In this document: piece after piece, positions 37,725 to 47,348 of the stretch | Numbering within the stretch: the first letter of the stretch is position 1 | Layout of the letters: every line of letters starts with the position of its first letter | Source: CAIWHR01 sp963741355 | GTDB taxonomy: Bacteria; Pseudomonadota; Gammaproteobacteria; Burkholderiales; Casimicrobiaceae | DNA: 64,000 nt | Assembly: GCA_963741355.1 (NCBI GenBank) | Contig: CAVUIG010000021.1 | Coordinates: 8,615-72,614, forward strand | Direction of reading: 5' to 3' | The notes under the pieces: generated by a model | Told to the model about the DNA's origin: nothing | Databases searched by the model: none | Seen by the model: only the letters and a program-made list of their open reading frames with translations | Program-made: the position numbers and the translations under genes

Positions 37725-39212
37725 ATGAGCTCCCGACGCTCGCGAGCATGTCCGGACCCGTGGCATCGCGCGACGCTTGCCGCCGCCGCGCTGTCGCGCC
37801 GCATTGGTGCTGCCGGCGTGCGCGCCCATGGACGCGATGCCGGCGCCGAATCGCGCGTCGACGCCGGCGCGCTCGGCGCGGGCGGCGTGCCATCGACTGG
37901 CCCCGCGAGGACTGGTGGCGGCGCTACGGCGACGCGCAGCTCGACGCGCTCGATGGCCGACGGCGCTGGCCGGCAGCCCGACGCTCGCCGCGGCGCGCGC
38001 CCGCGTGGCGCGCGCCACCGCCGCGGCCGGCGTCGCGCGCGCCGCGCTGCTGCCCGCAGTGTCACGGCAACGGCGCCGTCACCTACCAGCGCTACTCGGA
38101 GAATTACATCTTCCCGCCGCCTTTCGCGGGGAACTGGGACACGGACAACCGACTCGACGCTCGACTTCGTCTACGAGATCGATTTCTGGAACAAGAACGG
38201 CGCCGCGCTCGACGCCGCGCTGTCGCAGGCGCAGGCCGCCGACGCCGATGCGCAGGCTGCGCGCGTGCTGCTGACGACCAACATCGCGCGCGCCTATTTC
38301 AACCTGCAGCGTCTCTTCGCGCAGCGCGACGTCTCGCGCGCGGCGATCGCGCAGCGCGAGGATGTCGTGCGGCTCACGGCGGAGCGCTTCGCCGCGGGGC
38401 TCGACACCAGGGTCGAGGTGAGGCAGGCCGAAGCGGCGCTCGCAACCGTCAGGACCGAGCTCGCGCAGTACGACGACACGATCGCGATCGTGCGCCACCA
38501 GCTGGCCGCGCTCGCCGGCGCCGGCCCGCAGCGCGGCGACTCGCTGGCGCGCGATCGCGCCGGCGCATGCGCCCGCATCGGCGCTGCCCGCCGCCATTCC
38601 GCTCGACCTCGTCGGCCGTCGCCCCGAGATCGTCGCGTCGCGCTGGCGCGTCGAGGCTGCCGGCAGCGACGTCGAGGTCGCGCAAGGCGATGTTCTATCC
38701 GAACGTCAATCTCGTCGCGTTCGCGGGACTCTCGTCGATCGGATTGGTCGAAGCTGTCTCGAGACCGCCAGCGGCATCGCGCGGTGTCGGCCCGGCGATC
38801 CACCTGCCGATCTTCGAGGGCGGGCGCCTCAACGCGAATCTGCGCGGGCGCGAAGCCGATCAGGATCTCGCGATCAGCGCGTACAACCAGGCGGTGATCG
38901 ATGCGGTGCGCGACGTCGCCGACGCGCTGTCGTCGATCGACAGCCTCGCACGCATCGCCGCCGAGCAGGCGCGGGCGCGCGAAGCGACGACCGATGCCTA
39001 CAACCTCGCCGTGATCCGCTACAGGGCGGGCCTTGGCAACTATCTCACCGTGCTGACGGCGCAGACGCAGCAGCTCGTCCAGGACCGCCTCGACGCCGAT
39101 CTCAAGGCGCGTGCCTTCGAGCTCGACGTCAATCTCGCGCGCGCGCTGGGCGGCGGCTATCGCCGAGCCGACGCGCGTCAACGTTTCCGCTGCGCCAATC
39201 ACCGCGCGCTGA
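37725..39212 (+). CDS. NodT-type outer-membrane efflux lipoprotein (TolC family), frameshifted
   Basis: About 490 residues. The signal peptide contains a lipobox (LVLPAC) in the frame read near 37805. Two OEP repeats follow: QAQAADADAQAARVLLTTNI with AERFAAGLDTRVEVRQAEAA, and MFYPNVNLVAFAGLSSIGL, GPAIHLPIFEGGRLNANLRG, AYNLAVIRYRAGLGNYLTVL. The reconstructed end (VNVSAAPITAR) stops at 39210-39212. Frame breaks near 37780, 37900-38000, 38155, 38545-38690 and 39170 mark this as one of the most damaged genes. It forms the outer-membrane duct of a tripartite pump with the next two products. Confidence 0.85.
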
Positions 39213-39246
39213 GCACGCCTTTCAGGATCTCTCGAATGAATCCGCC

Positions 39247-40582
39247 ATGACCCCTTCCGACGCCGCCGACCAGCGCGCCAGCGCAAGCCAGCGGCGCCGG
39301 AAGCTGCTGTCTACGCCGCCGTCGCGTTTTCCGTGATCGCGGACTCGGCTAGGGCGCGTACTGGGCGCTCTATGCGCGCAACTACGAGCGCACCGACGAC
39401 GCCTACGTGCAAGGCAATGTCGTGCAGGTGACGCCGCAGGTTGCGGGCACGGTGCTGTCGGTGAACGCCGACGACACGGATTTCGTGAAGGCCGGCGCGC
39501 CGCTCGTGATGCTCGATCGCGCCGACGCCGAGGTCGCGCTGCAGCAGGCACAGGCCGCGCTCGCGCAGACGGTGCGCGAGGTGCGCACGCTCTACGTCAG
39601 CAACTCGACGTGGACAGCCAACATCGCGCAGCGCGAAGCGGACGTCGGCCGCGCCCGAACCGAGCTTGCCCGCGCCGAGGACGACCTCGCGCGGCGGCAG
39701 ACGCTGCGTCGAATGCGGCGCCGTCAGCGGCGAGGAAATCAACCACGCGCAATCGGCGGTCAGCAACGCGCGCGGCGCGCTCGCCGGCGCCGAGGCCGCG
39801 CTCGCGTCGGCGCAGCAGCAGCTCGCGACCAACCAGTCGCTGACCGAGGGCACGACCGTCGAAAAGCATCCCAACGTCGAGCGCGCCGCGTCCAAGGTGC
39901 GCGAGGCGTACCTCGCCTATGCGCGCACACGCTGCCGGCGCCGGTGTCGGGCTACGTCGCGAAACGCACGGTGCAGGTCGGGCAGCGGGTCGCGCCGGGC
40001 GCGCCGCTGATGGCGATCGTCCCGCTCGACCAGGTATGGGTCGACGCCAACTTCAAGGAAGTGCAGCTGCGCCGCATGCGCATCGGCCAGCCGGTGACGC
40101 TGACAGCCGACGCGTATGGGCGCGCGTCGAATACCACGGCACGGTCGCAGGACTCGGCGTCGGAACCGGAAGCGCGTTCGCGCTGCTGCCGGCGCAGAAC
40201 GCGACCGGCAACTGGATCAAGGTCGTGCAGCGCGTGCCGGTGCGCATCGCGCTCGACCCGAAGGAGCTCGCCGACGCATCCGCTGCGGGTCGGTCTGTCG
40301 ATGGAGGCCGCGGTCGACGTCGCCGACACGACGGGCGCCACGCTGGCCGCCGCGCCGCGCGTCGCCGCGCCGTACACCACCGCGGCGTTCACGCACGATG
40401 CCGAGGAAGCCGACGCGCTCGTCCGCAGGACCATCGCGGCCAATCTCGGCCTCGGCGCGGACGGCGGGCGACGCGAACCGCATGCCGCGCGCGCCGACGC
40501 GCCGCGCGTCGCGGCGACGCGACGCCGCACGTGGCGGCACCGCAGCGTCCGCGCGAAGGCGCCGGTCGCCGCGCCGCTGTAG
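39247..40582 (+). CDS. EmrA/HlyD-family membrane fusion protein, frameshifted and with an in-frame TAG
   Basis: N-terminal membrane anchor around YAAVAFSVIA and ALYARNYERTDDAYVQGN, then the biotinyl-lipoyl half-motifs QVTPQVAGTVLSVNADDTDF and PVSGYVAKRTVQVGQRVAPG with a coiled-coil hairpin between, and a beta-barrel (VDANFKEVQLRRMRIGQPV). That is the EmrA layout, periplasmic adaptor of an MFS pump. In the anchor region the frame also meets TAG (about 39348-39350) where EmrA-like proteins have an aromatic residue; upstream there is a further frame break. The C-terminal Arg/Ala-rich tail may itself be out of frame. Probably functional if the errors are artefacts. Confidence 0.8.
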
Positions 40583-40630
40583 TCGCGCGCGGCGATTCCG
40601 CTCCGATACGCGCGAAGCGCATCCACCCGC

Positions 40631-42220
40631 ATGGCCACGTCCGATCGGCCGCGGCGCTCCGCCGCACCGCAGAACCGCCCGCGCCGGCGGCCGCACGCCG
40701 CCGCTGCCGGCGCGCCGCTCGTCGCCGGCACGTTCGCGCTGTCGGCCGCGACGTTCATGGTGGTGCTCGACACGTCGATCGCCAACGTCTCGATCCCCGC
40801 CATCTCGGGCGACATGGGCGTCAGCACGAGCCAGGGCACCTGGGTGATCACGTCGTTCGCCGTGGCCAACGCCATCGCGGTGCCGCTCACCGGCTGGCTG
40901 TCGCAGCGCTTCGGCGCGGTGCGCCTCTTCACGCTGTCGACGCTGCTGTTCGTGCTGGGCTCGTGGCTGTGCGGACTCGCGACCAGCATCGACATGCTGA
41001 TCGTGTTCCGCGTGCTGCAGGGGCTCGTCGCGGGCCCGTTGATCCCGCTGTCGCAGGCGCTGCTGCTGTCGAGCTATCCGCGCAGCAAGAGCGGCACCGC
41101 GCTCGCGATGTGGTCGATGACGACGCTGATCGCGCCGGTCGCAGGGCCGCTGCTGGGCGGCTGGATCACCGACAACATTTCCTGGCCGTGGATCTTCTAC
41201 ATCAACATCCCGGTCGGGATCCTCGCCGTCTACCTCACGTGGGCGATCTACCGGCACCGGGAGACGCCGACGCGCAAGCTGCCGATCGACACCATCGGGC
41301 TCGCGCTGCTCGTGCTGTGGATCGGCGCGCTGCAGATCATGCTGGACAAGGGCAAGGAGCTCGACTGGTTCGGCAGCAGCCAGATCGTGACGCTCGCCGT
41401 GATCGCCGGGGTCGGATTCGTGTTCTTCCTCATCTGGGAGCTGAACGAGGAGCACCCGGTGGTCGACCTGCGCTTGTTCGCGGGTCGCAATTTCGCGATG
41501 GGCACGCTCTGCCTCGGCATGGCCTATGGCGTGTTCTTCGCCAATGTCGTGATCCTGCCGCTGTGGCTGCAGACGCAGCTCAACTACACGGCGACCGACG
41601 CGGGCTACGTGCTGGCGCCGGTCGGATTCCTGGCGATCCTGCTCTCACCGGTCATCGGCAGGATGGTCGGGCGCGTGGACCAGCGCCTCGTCGCGTCGGT
41701 GTCATTCGTGCTTTTTGCGCTGATCAGCTACATGCGTTCGCGCTTCAACGCGCAGGTCGACATGGAGACGCTGATGATTCCGACCATCCTGCAGGGCGCC
41801 GCCGTCGCGTGCTTCTTCATCCCGCTGGTGTCGATCGCGCTGTCCGGGCTTCCGCCGGACAGGATCCCGAGCGCCTCCGGCCTCTCCAATTTCGCGCGGA
41901 TCACCGCGGGCGCCTTCGGCACGTCGATCTCGACCACGCTCTGGGACAACCGTGCGGCGATGCACCATGCGCACCTCGCCGAGTCGGTCAACTCCGGAAG
42001 TCTTGCCGCGACGCAGGCATTGTCGAACCTCCAGGCGTCGGGGATGGACCCCGCGCAGAGCATCGCGATGCTCGACCGCATCATCAACGTGCAGGCCTAC
42101 GTGCTCGCGGCCGACGACATCTTCTATGCCTCGACCGTGATATTCCTGCTGCTGATCCCGCTGCTGTGGTTCACCCATCCGCTCAAGAGCAGCGCACCGG
42201 ACGCCGGCGGCGCGCATTGA
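40631..42220 (+). CDS. emrB: EmrB/DHA2-family MFS multidrug exporter
   Basis: 529 residues, intact, 14 membrane segments. DHA2 motifs: TFMVVLDTSIANVSIPAISG, GTWVITSFAVANAIAVPLTG, FRVLQGLVAGPLIPLSQALL and APVAGPLLGGWITDNISWPW. It is the inner-membrane proton-driven pump that works with the upstream adaptor and outer-membrane lipoprotein. The start is 48 bp after the adaptor stop. Fatty acids, phenolics or uncouplers are typical EmrAB substrates; the actual one is not known here. Confidence 0.93.
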   Translation: MATSDRPRRSAAPQNRPRRRPHAAAAGAPLVAGTFALSAATFMVVLDTSIANVSIPAISGDMGVSTSQGTWVITSFAVANAIAVPLTGWLSQRFGAVRLFTLSTLLFVLGSWLCGLATSIDMLIVFRVLQGLVAGPLIPLSQALLLSSYPRSKSGTALAMWSMTTLIAPVAGPLLGGWITDNISWPWIFYINIPVGILAVYLTWAIYRHRETPTRKLPIDTIGLALLVLWIGALQIMLDKGKELDWFGSSQIVTLAVIAGVGFVFFLIWELNEEHPVVDLRLFAGRNFAMGTLCLGMAYGVFFANVVILPLWLQTQLNYTATDAGYVLAPVGFLAILLSPVIGRMVGRVDQRLVASVSFVLFALISYMRSRFNAQVDMETLMIPTILQGAAVACFFIPLVSIALSGLPPDRIPSASGLSNFARITAGAFGTSISTTLWDNRAAMHHAHLAESVNSGSLAATQALSNLQASGMDPAQSIAMLDRIINVQAYVLAADDIFYASTVIFLLLIPLLWFTHPLKSSAPDAGGAH

Positions 42221-42288
42221 CGGCGCAACAGAAGGATGCGAGGAACGCATCGTTATTGCGCGAGCCGCACGACACCGGGAACCGCGCT

Positions 42289-42399
42289 TCAATTCGTGAT
42301 GCAGACGTTGGTGCGACGACCGTCAGCGCCGGCCTCGAATTGCCTGGCCATCTGCTCGAATGAGGCGGTGCGTACGGCACGCGGAACGCGACGGATCAT
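42289..42399 (-). CDS. Possible 36-residue small protein
   Basis: ATG 42399 is preceded at 6-bp spacing by GGGGAG, and the 36-codon frame (MIRRVPRAVRTASFEQMARQ, ending NVCITN) has a natural amino-acid mix with no low complexity. It sits in the 290-bp gap between the convergent emrB and diguanylate-cyclase genes, downstream of the latter. No family is recognised. It could be real or chance. Confidence 0.35.
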   Translation of the reverse strand: MIRRVPRAVRTASFEQMARQFEAGADGRRTNVCITN

Positions 42400-42510
42400 C
42401 GTGGGCTCCCCTTCAGAACGAGACATCAACCGCAGCGGGCGTCGCCCTCTTTCCGGGGCAATTGACGCCGCGATGATCCGCGCCCGCACATCCGCATGCG
42501 CGCGCTCGTA

Positions 42511-43655
42511 TCAGGCTGCCGGCACCGCCGCTTCGAAACGGTCGCGCCCGCCTTCCTTCGCGCGGTAGAGCGCGGCGTCCGCCTGCCGGACCCACGTCTC
42601 GACGTTGACCACATCGCGCGTGGCCTCGGCCGCGCCGAGGCTCACCGTGCATTTCAGCCCGCGCGCGTTGGCGAACACCATCGCGTCGAGCTTCTGGCGG
42701 ATGCGGCGCGCGACTTCCGCGGCCCCGGCGACGTCGGTCTCCGGAAGAATCAGCATGAATTCGTCGCCGCCGTAGCGGCCCGGCGTGTCGTAGGCGCGGC
42801 AGCATTCGCGCAGCGCCGCCGCGACACCGCACAGCACCTCGTCGCCGACCGGGTGTCCGAAGCGGTCGTTGATCGTCCTTCAGGCGGTCGACGTCGAGGA
42901 TCACCAGCGCGACCGCCTTGCCCGAGCGGAAATGGCGCGCGAGCTCGCTGTCCGCGACCGCGAAGCATTGCCGGCGGTTGGCGAGGCCGGTCAGCCCGTC
43001 GGTCCGGCCAAGCTCATCCAGCAGCCGGTTCTGCTGCGCGACCTTGCTCGCCAAAAGATGCGTGACGACGTTGATCGCGATCGGATAGATCACGATGAAA
43101 GGCACGCAGGCGACGAGCACCGACATCGGCGAATCGACGTCGATCGGGAACCCCAGCGCCGCAGATGTGAGTCCGCAGGCTGCAACGAGCACGGCCAGTG
43201 TTCGCGCGAGGAGGCGCGGCCCCCCGAGGCTCACCTTGTCGATCGCGAGCATCGTGACCAGCAGGACGCTCGGCAGGAGGTTGAAGTGCATCACCGCAAT
43301 CCACACGCCGCCGAACACTGCGTCGACGAGCAGATTGCGCATCTCGGAATCGGCCGGGCTCTCGCTGTGCTTTGCGATCAGCATTGCCACGTGCGGCCAC
43401 ACGAAGCCGTTCAGCGCGAGCAGCACCCACCACGCGAGCGAAGCGTCGTGGAGGCGAAGCACCGATGCGACGCACAACGCCCCGAGCCCCAGGCCCAGCG
43501 TGCGCAGCCGGTGGATTCGCCGGACGAAGCGCAGCTCGCGGCCGCGCGGCCGGTCTGCGCCGCGCGGCGCCGATCGTCGGATTGGGAAGTTGTGCCGCTG
43601 GCGTCGCGGCGCCTTCCGCGGCGGTGCTGCCAACTTCCGAAAGCTCTTCGTTCAG
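42511..43655 (-). CDS. MASE2-GGDEF diguanylate cyclase, frameshifted
   Basis: About 380 residues. The N-terminal half is a MASE2 membrane sensor (WVLLALNGFVWPHVAMLIAK, MRNLLVDAVFGGVWIAVMHF, LPSVLLVTMLAIDKVSLGG). The GGDEF domain follows with LTGLANRRQCF, VALVILDVDRLK and RYGGDEFMLILPETD, so the active site is intact and cyclic-di-GMP synthesis is likely. Near 42878 one G must be removed to pass from DVDRLK to TINDRFGHPVGDE. The start is uncertain: AGGAG stands 6 bp before a CTG (43655) in the best frame; the ATG at 43680 is in another frame. MASE2-GGDEF proteins include E. coli DgcC. Confidence 0.85.
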
Positions 43656-43806
43656 TCCGATCTCCTGTGGCCCGATGCATTTCCAGACTCAATGGTACGC
43701 GCCCTCCGTCGCGGACCGGTTGACGATCGTTAACAAGCGTTCGGCGTTCGCCGCCCGTTTCTGACGGTGCACGGCTTTTCGCCGTCGCTGTCGACGGGAC
43801 ACACCG

Positions 43807-43867
43807 TGTCCGGTACATCGCAATTTTCTTGCCAGTCGACCGGCGGCGCAAGGCCCCGTACCGGACA
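43807..43867. promoter_or_regulatory. Perfect 10-bp inverted repeat upstream of the diguanylate cyclase gene
   Basis: TGTCCGGTAC (43807-43816) and GTACCGGACA (43858-43867) are exact inverse copies 41 bp apart, in the roughly 300-bp gap between the end of paaK and the cyclase start. A smaller hairpin GGACAC/GTGTCC overlaps the left arm. This could be an operator pair for DNA looping, or a terminator-like structure for paaK. The rest of 43656-43955 holds no gene. Confidence 0.5.
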
Positions 43868-43955
43868 GGCCGCCGCAGCGCGTCGCGCCTGACGGGTTGT
43901 ACTGTGCAGCTGACCTGGGCCCCACGGCGCCGCGGAAGGGAACGGGCGCGAAGGC

Positions 43956-45263
43956 TCAACCCTTGGGTCGTCGATCGATGACGCGCTTGGCCTTTCCGAG
44001 CGAGCGCTCGATCGTCGCCGGCGCCACGACACGCACGTCGGCGGTCACACCGATCATCGACTTGATGAGATGCGCGAGGCGCACGCCCGCGGCCTCGCCG
44101 TCGGCGGGGCCGGCGCCGGGCGAGCGTTCGACGACGACGGCCATCTCGTCGAGGTTCTTCGGACGCGTGATCTCGAGCTGGTAGTGCGGCACGAGCTCCT
44201 GCTGCTTCAGGATCAGCTCCTCGACCTGCGTCGGAAAGACGTTGACGCCGCGGATGATCAGCATGTCGTCGCTGCGCCCGGTGATCTTCTCCATCCGGCG
44301 CATCGAGCGCGCGGTCGGCGGCAGGAGCCGCGTCAGATCGCGCGTGCGGTAGCGGATCATCGGCAGCGCTTCCTTGGTGAGCGACGTGAAGACGAGCTCG
44401 CCCTTCTCGCCGTCCGGGAGCACGCGGCCCGTCTCGGGGTCGATGATCTCCGGATAGAAGTGATCTTCCCAGATGGTGAGCCCATCCTTGGTCTCGATGC
44501 ATTCCTGCGCGACACCCGGACCGATGATCTCGGAGAGCCCGTAGATGTCGATCGCGTCGAGGTCGAGCTTCGCTTCGATCGCCACGCGCATCGCGGGTGT
44601 CCACGGCTCGGCGCCGAAGATGCCGATGCGCAGAGACGTGCCACGCGGATCAATGCCCTGCCGCTCCATCTCCTCGGCGATCGCCAGCATGTACGACGGC
44701 GTGACCATGATGATGTCGGGCCGGAAATCCGTGATCAGCTGCACCTGCCGCTCGGTCATTCCCCCGGACATGGGGATGACCGTCGCGCCGAGCTTCTCCG
44801 CGCCGTAATGCGCGCCCAGCCCGCCGGTGAACAGGCCGTAGCCGTAGGCGACGTGGATGATGTCGCCGCGCCGTCCGCCGGCGCCGCGGATCGAGCGCGC
44901 CATCACCGTCGCCCAGGTGTCGATGTCCTTCGCGGTATAGCCGACGACGGTCGGCTTGCCGGTCGTTCCCGACGACGCGTGAATGCGCACCACTTCGGTG
45001 CGCGGCACGGCGAACATCCCGAAGGGGTAGTTGTCGCGCAGGTCCACCTTGGTCGTGAACGGGAATTGCGCGAGGTCGGCGAGCGAGCGCAGGTCCTTCG
45101 GATGCACGCCCGCGGCGTCGAAGGCGCGCCGGTAGTGCGGCACACGCTCGTAGGCGTGGTTGAGCGACCAGCGCAGTCGCTCGAGCTGCAGCGCCACCAG
45201 TTCATCGCGGCTTGCAGTCTCGATCGGCTCGAGCTCGTCGGGGCGGGGTCTCTTGGCGGGCAT
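43956..45263 (-). CDS. paaK: Phenylacetate-CoA ligase
   Basis: 435 residues, intact. AMP-binding motif HASSGTTGKPTVVGYTAKD, then YGYGLFTGGLGAHYGAEKLG, IYGLSEIIGPGVAQECIE and the C-terminal SDDMLIIRGVNVFPTQVEE with a basic K-containing end. It activates phenylacetate to phenylacetyl-CoA with ATP. ATG 45263 has GAGGAGG upstream. Last gene of the minus-strand paa run. Because iorAB could supply aryl-acetyl-CoA directly, this enzyme feeds in free phenylacetate. Confidence 0.96.
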   Translation of the reverse strand: MPAKRPRPDELEPIETASRDELVALQLERLRWSLNHAYERVPHYRRAFDAAGVHPKDLRSLADLAQFPFTTKVDLRDNYPFGMFAVPRTEVVRIHASSGTTGKPTVVGYTAKDIDTWATVMARSIRGAGGRRGDIIHVAYGYGLFTGGLGAHYGAEKLGATVIPMSGGMTERQVQLITDFRPDIIMVTPSYMLAIAEEMERQGIDPRGTSLRIGIFGAEPWTPAMRVAIEAKLDLDAIDIYGLSEIIGPGVAQECIETKDGLTIWEDHFYPEIIDPETGRVLPDGEKGELVFTSLTKEALPMIRYRTRDLTRLLPPTARSMRRMEKITGRSDDMLIIRGVNVFPTQVEELILKQQELVPHYQLEITRPKNLDEMAVVVERSPGAGPADGEAAGVRLAHLIKSMIGVTADVRVVAPATIERSLGKAKRVIDRRPKG

Positions 45264-45316
45264 GGCGATGCGGCCTCCTCTGGGTCGGGCGATGCGGTCG
45301 ACGGCTCGGCGCGGCT

Positions 45317-45793
45317 TCAGGCCTTCGCCGTATCGATCACGTGCCCCTTGATCCGGTAGCTCTTGCCGCGGAAGAGCGCGATCCGCTCGCCGCGCGCGTT
45401 GGCGACGTCGATGTCGTAGACGCCGGTGCGCCCCGCGACGCTGATCTCCTGTGCGATCGCCGTCAGCACGTCGCCCTCCCGCGCCGGCGCGAGGAAATCG
45501 ATCGAGCAGCCGGACGCGACCGTGTTGAGATCGTAGCTGTTGCACGCGTAGGCGAATGCGCTGTCGCACAGCGTGAAGATGAAGCCGCCGTGACAGATCG
45601 CATGGCCGTTCAGCATGTCGGCGCGCACCGTCATCGAAAGCTCGGCATGTCCCGGGCCGACCCGCGCGAGACGCATGCCGAGCGCCTGCGAGGCGACGTC
45701 GCGCGCCCACATCGCCGCCGCGACCCGTTCGGCGAGCGCCTGCGCCTCGGGTCCGGCGCGCGCCGACGCCGGATGCGGCGCGGGATCAGTCAT
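45317..45793 (-). CDS. paaI: Hydroxyphenylacetyl-CoA thioesterase
   Basis: 158 residues from ATG 45793, which overlaps the paaH stop by 8 bp. Hot-dog fold motif GHAICHGGFIFTLCDSAFAY contains the catalytic Asp and the HGG loop; SCSIDFLAPAREGDVLTAIA-like strands follow. PaaI removes CoA from dead-end hydroxyphenylacetyl-CoA or other aryl-CoAs and so rescues CoA in the pathway. A longer open frame upstream runs into paaH and is not used. Confidence 0.93.
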   Translation of the reverse strand: MTDPAPHPASARAGPEAQALAERVAAAMWARDVASQALGMRLARVGPGHAELSMTVRADMLNGHAICHGGFIFTLCDSAFAYACNSYDLNTVASGCSIDFLAPAREGDVLTAIAQEISVAGRTGVYDIDVANARGERIALFRGKSYRIKGHVIDTAKA

Positions 45794-47348
45794 GCAGCTT
45801 TCCCCCGACCAGCGCCCGCCTCGAAAGCAGCGGCGACACGCGGTAGCGGTCCTCGCCATAATGCGCGGCGAGATTCGCGATCACGTCGCGCACGTTCGCG
45901 CTGCCGAGCGCGTCGGCCCAGGCGAGCGGACCGCACGGATAGTTGACGCCCTTGCACATCGCCGTATCGATCGCGTCGGGTGCGGCGACGCCCTGCGTGA
46001 CCGCTTCCGCCGCCTCGTTGGCGAGCATCGCGACGGTGCGCATCACCGCAAGCCCGGCAACGTCGTCGAGCCGGCAAATGGCAAATCCGGCCGCCTGGAG
46101 GGCGCCGACGGCCGCGGCACACGCCGCGTCGGTGCACGTGTCGGCGCGGGCGATCGCGATTCGCGAAGCCTTCGCATAATCGAAGGCGAGATCGAACACG
46201 ACGAGGTTGGCCGCGCCCGCCGCGACGGCACGCGCGGTCGCCGTGCGCCCGTCGGTCAGCGCGAGCCAGGTGCCGCCGCCCTCCCCTGCGACGCGCACTG
46301 CGCCGGCCGGAAATCGCGAATCGGCGCGCGCCTCGACAACGGCGATTCCGCCCGCCGCGATCCGGGCGGCGATCGGCGCCGCCATGCCGAGCTCGCCGTG
46401 AACCGTCACGGACGTCGGCCGAGCCGCCTCCGGCAGGTCGCATGGCGACGGCTTGGCCGCATCTTCGGAATGATCGTAGAACCCGCGTCCGGATTTGCGT
46501 CCGAGACGGCCCGCGGCAACGAGCTCCTGCTGGATCACCGACGGCGCATAGCGCGGATCGTGGAAATAGGCCTCCCACACGCCCCGGGTCACCGCGAGAT
46601 TCACGTCGAGACCGATCAGGTCCATCAGCTCGAACGGGCCCATCCGGAAGCCGCCCGCGTCGCGGATCACCGCGTCGAGGGTCGCGGCATCGGCCGCACG
46701 CTCGGCGAGCAGGCGCAGCGCCTCCGCGTAGAAGGGGCGCGCGCAGCGGTTGACGATGAAGCCCGGCGTCGACTTCGCGTGCACCGGCGACTTGCCCCAG
46801 GCCGCGGCCGTCGCATAGGTCGCATCGGCGACGTCGGGCGACGTCGCGAGGCCCGAGACGATCTCGACCAGCGGCAGCAGCGGCGCCGGATTGAAGAAGT
46901 GCATGCCGACGAACCGGCCAGGGTGTTTCATTCCCGCGGCGAGCTCGGTGATCGACAGCGACGAGGTGTTCGACGCGATGATGCAATCCTCGGCGACGAC
47001 GTTCTCGAGGCTCGCGAAGAGCTCCCGCTTCGCCGCAGCGTCCTCGACGATCGCCTCGACGATGAGAGCCGCCGTGCACGCGTCCGCGAGCGTGCCGACG
47101 GTTTTCACGCGCGCGAGGGTCGCCTCGGCTGCCGCCGCGGTCAGCTTTCCTTTTGCGGAGAGCTTCGCGAAAGTCTCCGCCATCGCCTTTTTCGCGGCGT
47201 CGGCCGCGCCGAAGCGCGCGTCGTGCAGCTGCACCGGATGACCGGCCTGCGCCGCGACCTGCGCGATGCCGGCGCCCATCGCGCCGGCGCCGAAGACGGC
47301 GACGGTGCTCCCGGGAGCGAGCGCGGTGGCCATCGCGGGACGCGTCAC
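45786..47348 (-). CDS. paaH: 3-hydroxyacyl-CoA dehydrogenase of phenylacetate degradation
   Basis: 520 residues, intact. NAD motif VAVFGAGAMGAGIAQVAAQA (about 17-36), SNTSSLSITELA, catalytic region GMHFFNPAPLLPLVEIVSG, and two C-terminal HCDH domains (PGFIVNRCARPFYAEALRL and MCKGVNYPCGPLAWADAL), as in PaaH/PaaC-type proteins. GTG 47348 overlaps the paaG stop (GTGA); an ATG five codons later is an alternative. It oxidises the 3-hydroxyadipyl-CoA intermediate. It is coupled to paaI downstream. Confidence 0.95.
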   Translation of the reverse strand: MTRPAMATALAPGSTVAVFGAGAMGAGIAQVAAQAGHPVQLHDARFGAADAAKKAMAETFAKLSAKGKLTAAAAEATLARVKTVGTLADACTAALIVEAIVEDAAAKRELFASLENVVAEDCIIASNTSSLSITELAAGMKHPGRFVGMHFFNPAPLLPLVEIVSGLATSPDVADATYATAAAWGKSPVHAKSTPGFIVNRCARPFYAEALRLLAERAADAATLDAVIRDAGGFRMGPFELMDLIGLDVNLAVTRGVWEAYFHDPRYAPSVIQQELVAAGRLGRKSGRGFYDHSEDAAKPSPCDLPEAARPTSVTVHGELGMAAPIAARIAAGGIAVVEARADSRFPAGAVRVAGEGGGTWLALTDGRTATARAVAAGAANLVVFDLAFDYAKASRIAIARADTCTDAACAAAVGALQAAGFAICRLDDVAGLAVMRTVAMLANEAAEAVTQGVAAPDAIDTAMCKGVNYPCGPLAWADALGSANVRDVIANLAAHYGEDRYRVSPLLSRRALVGGKLHD

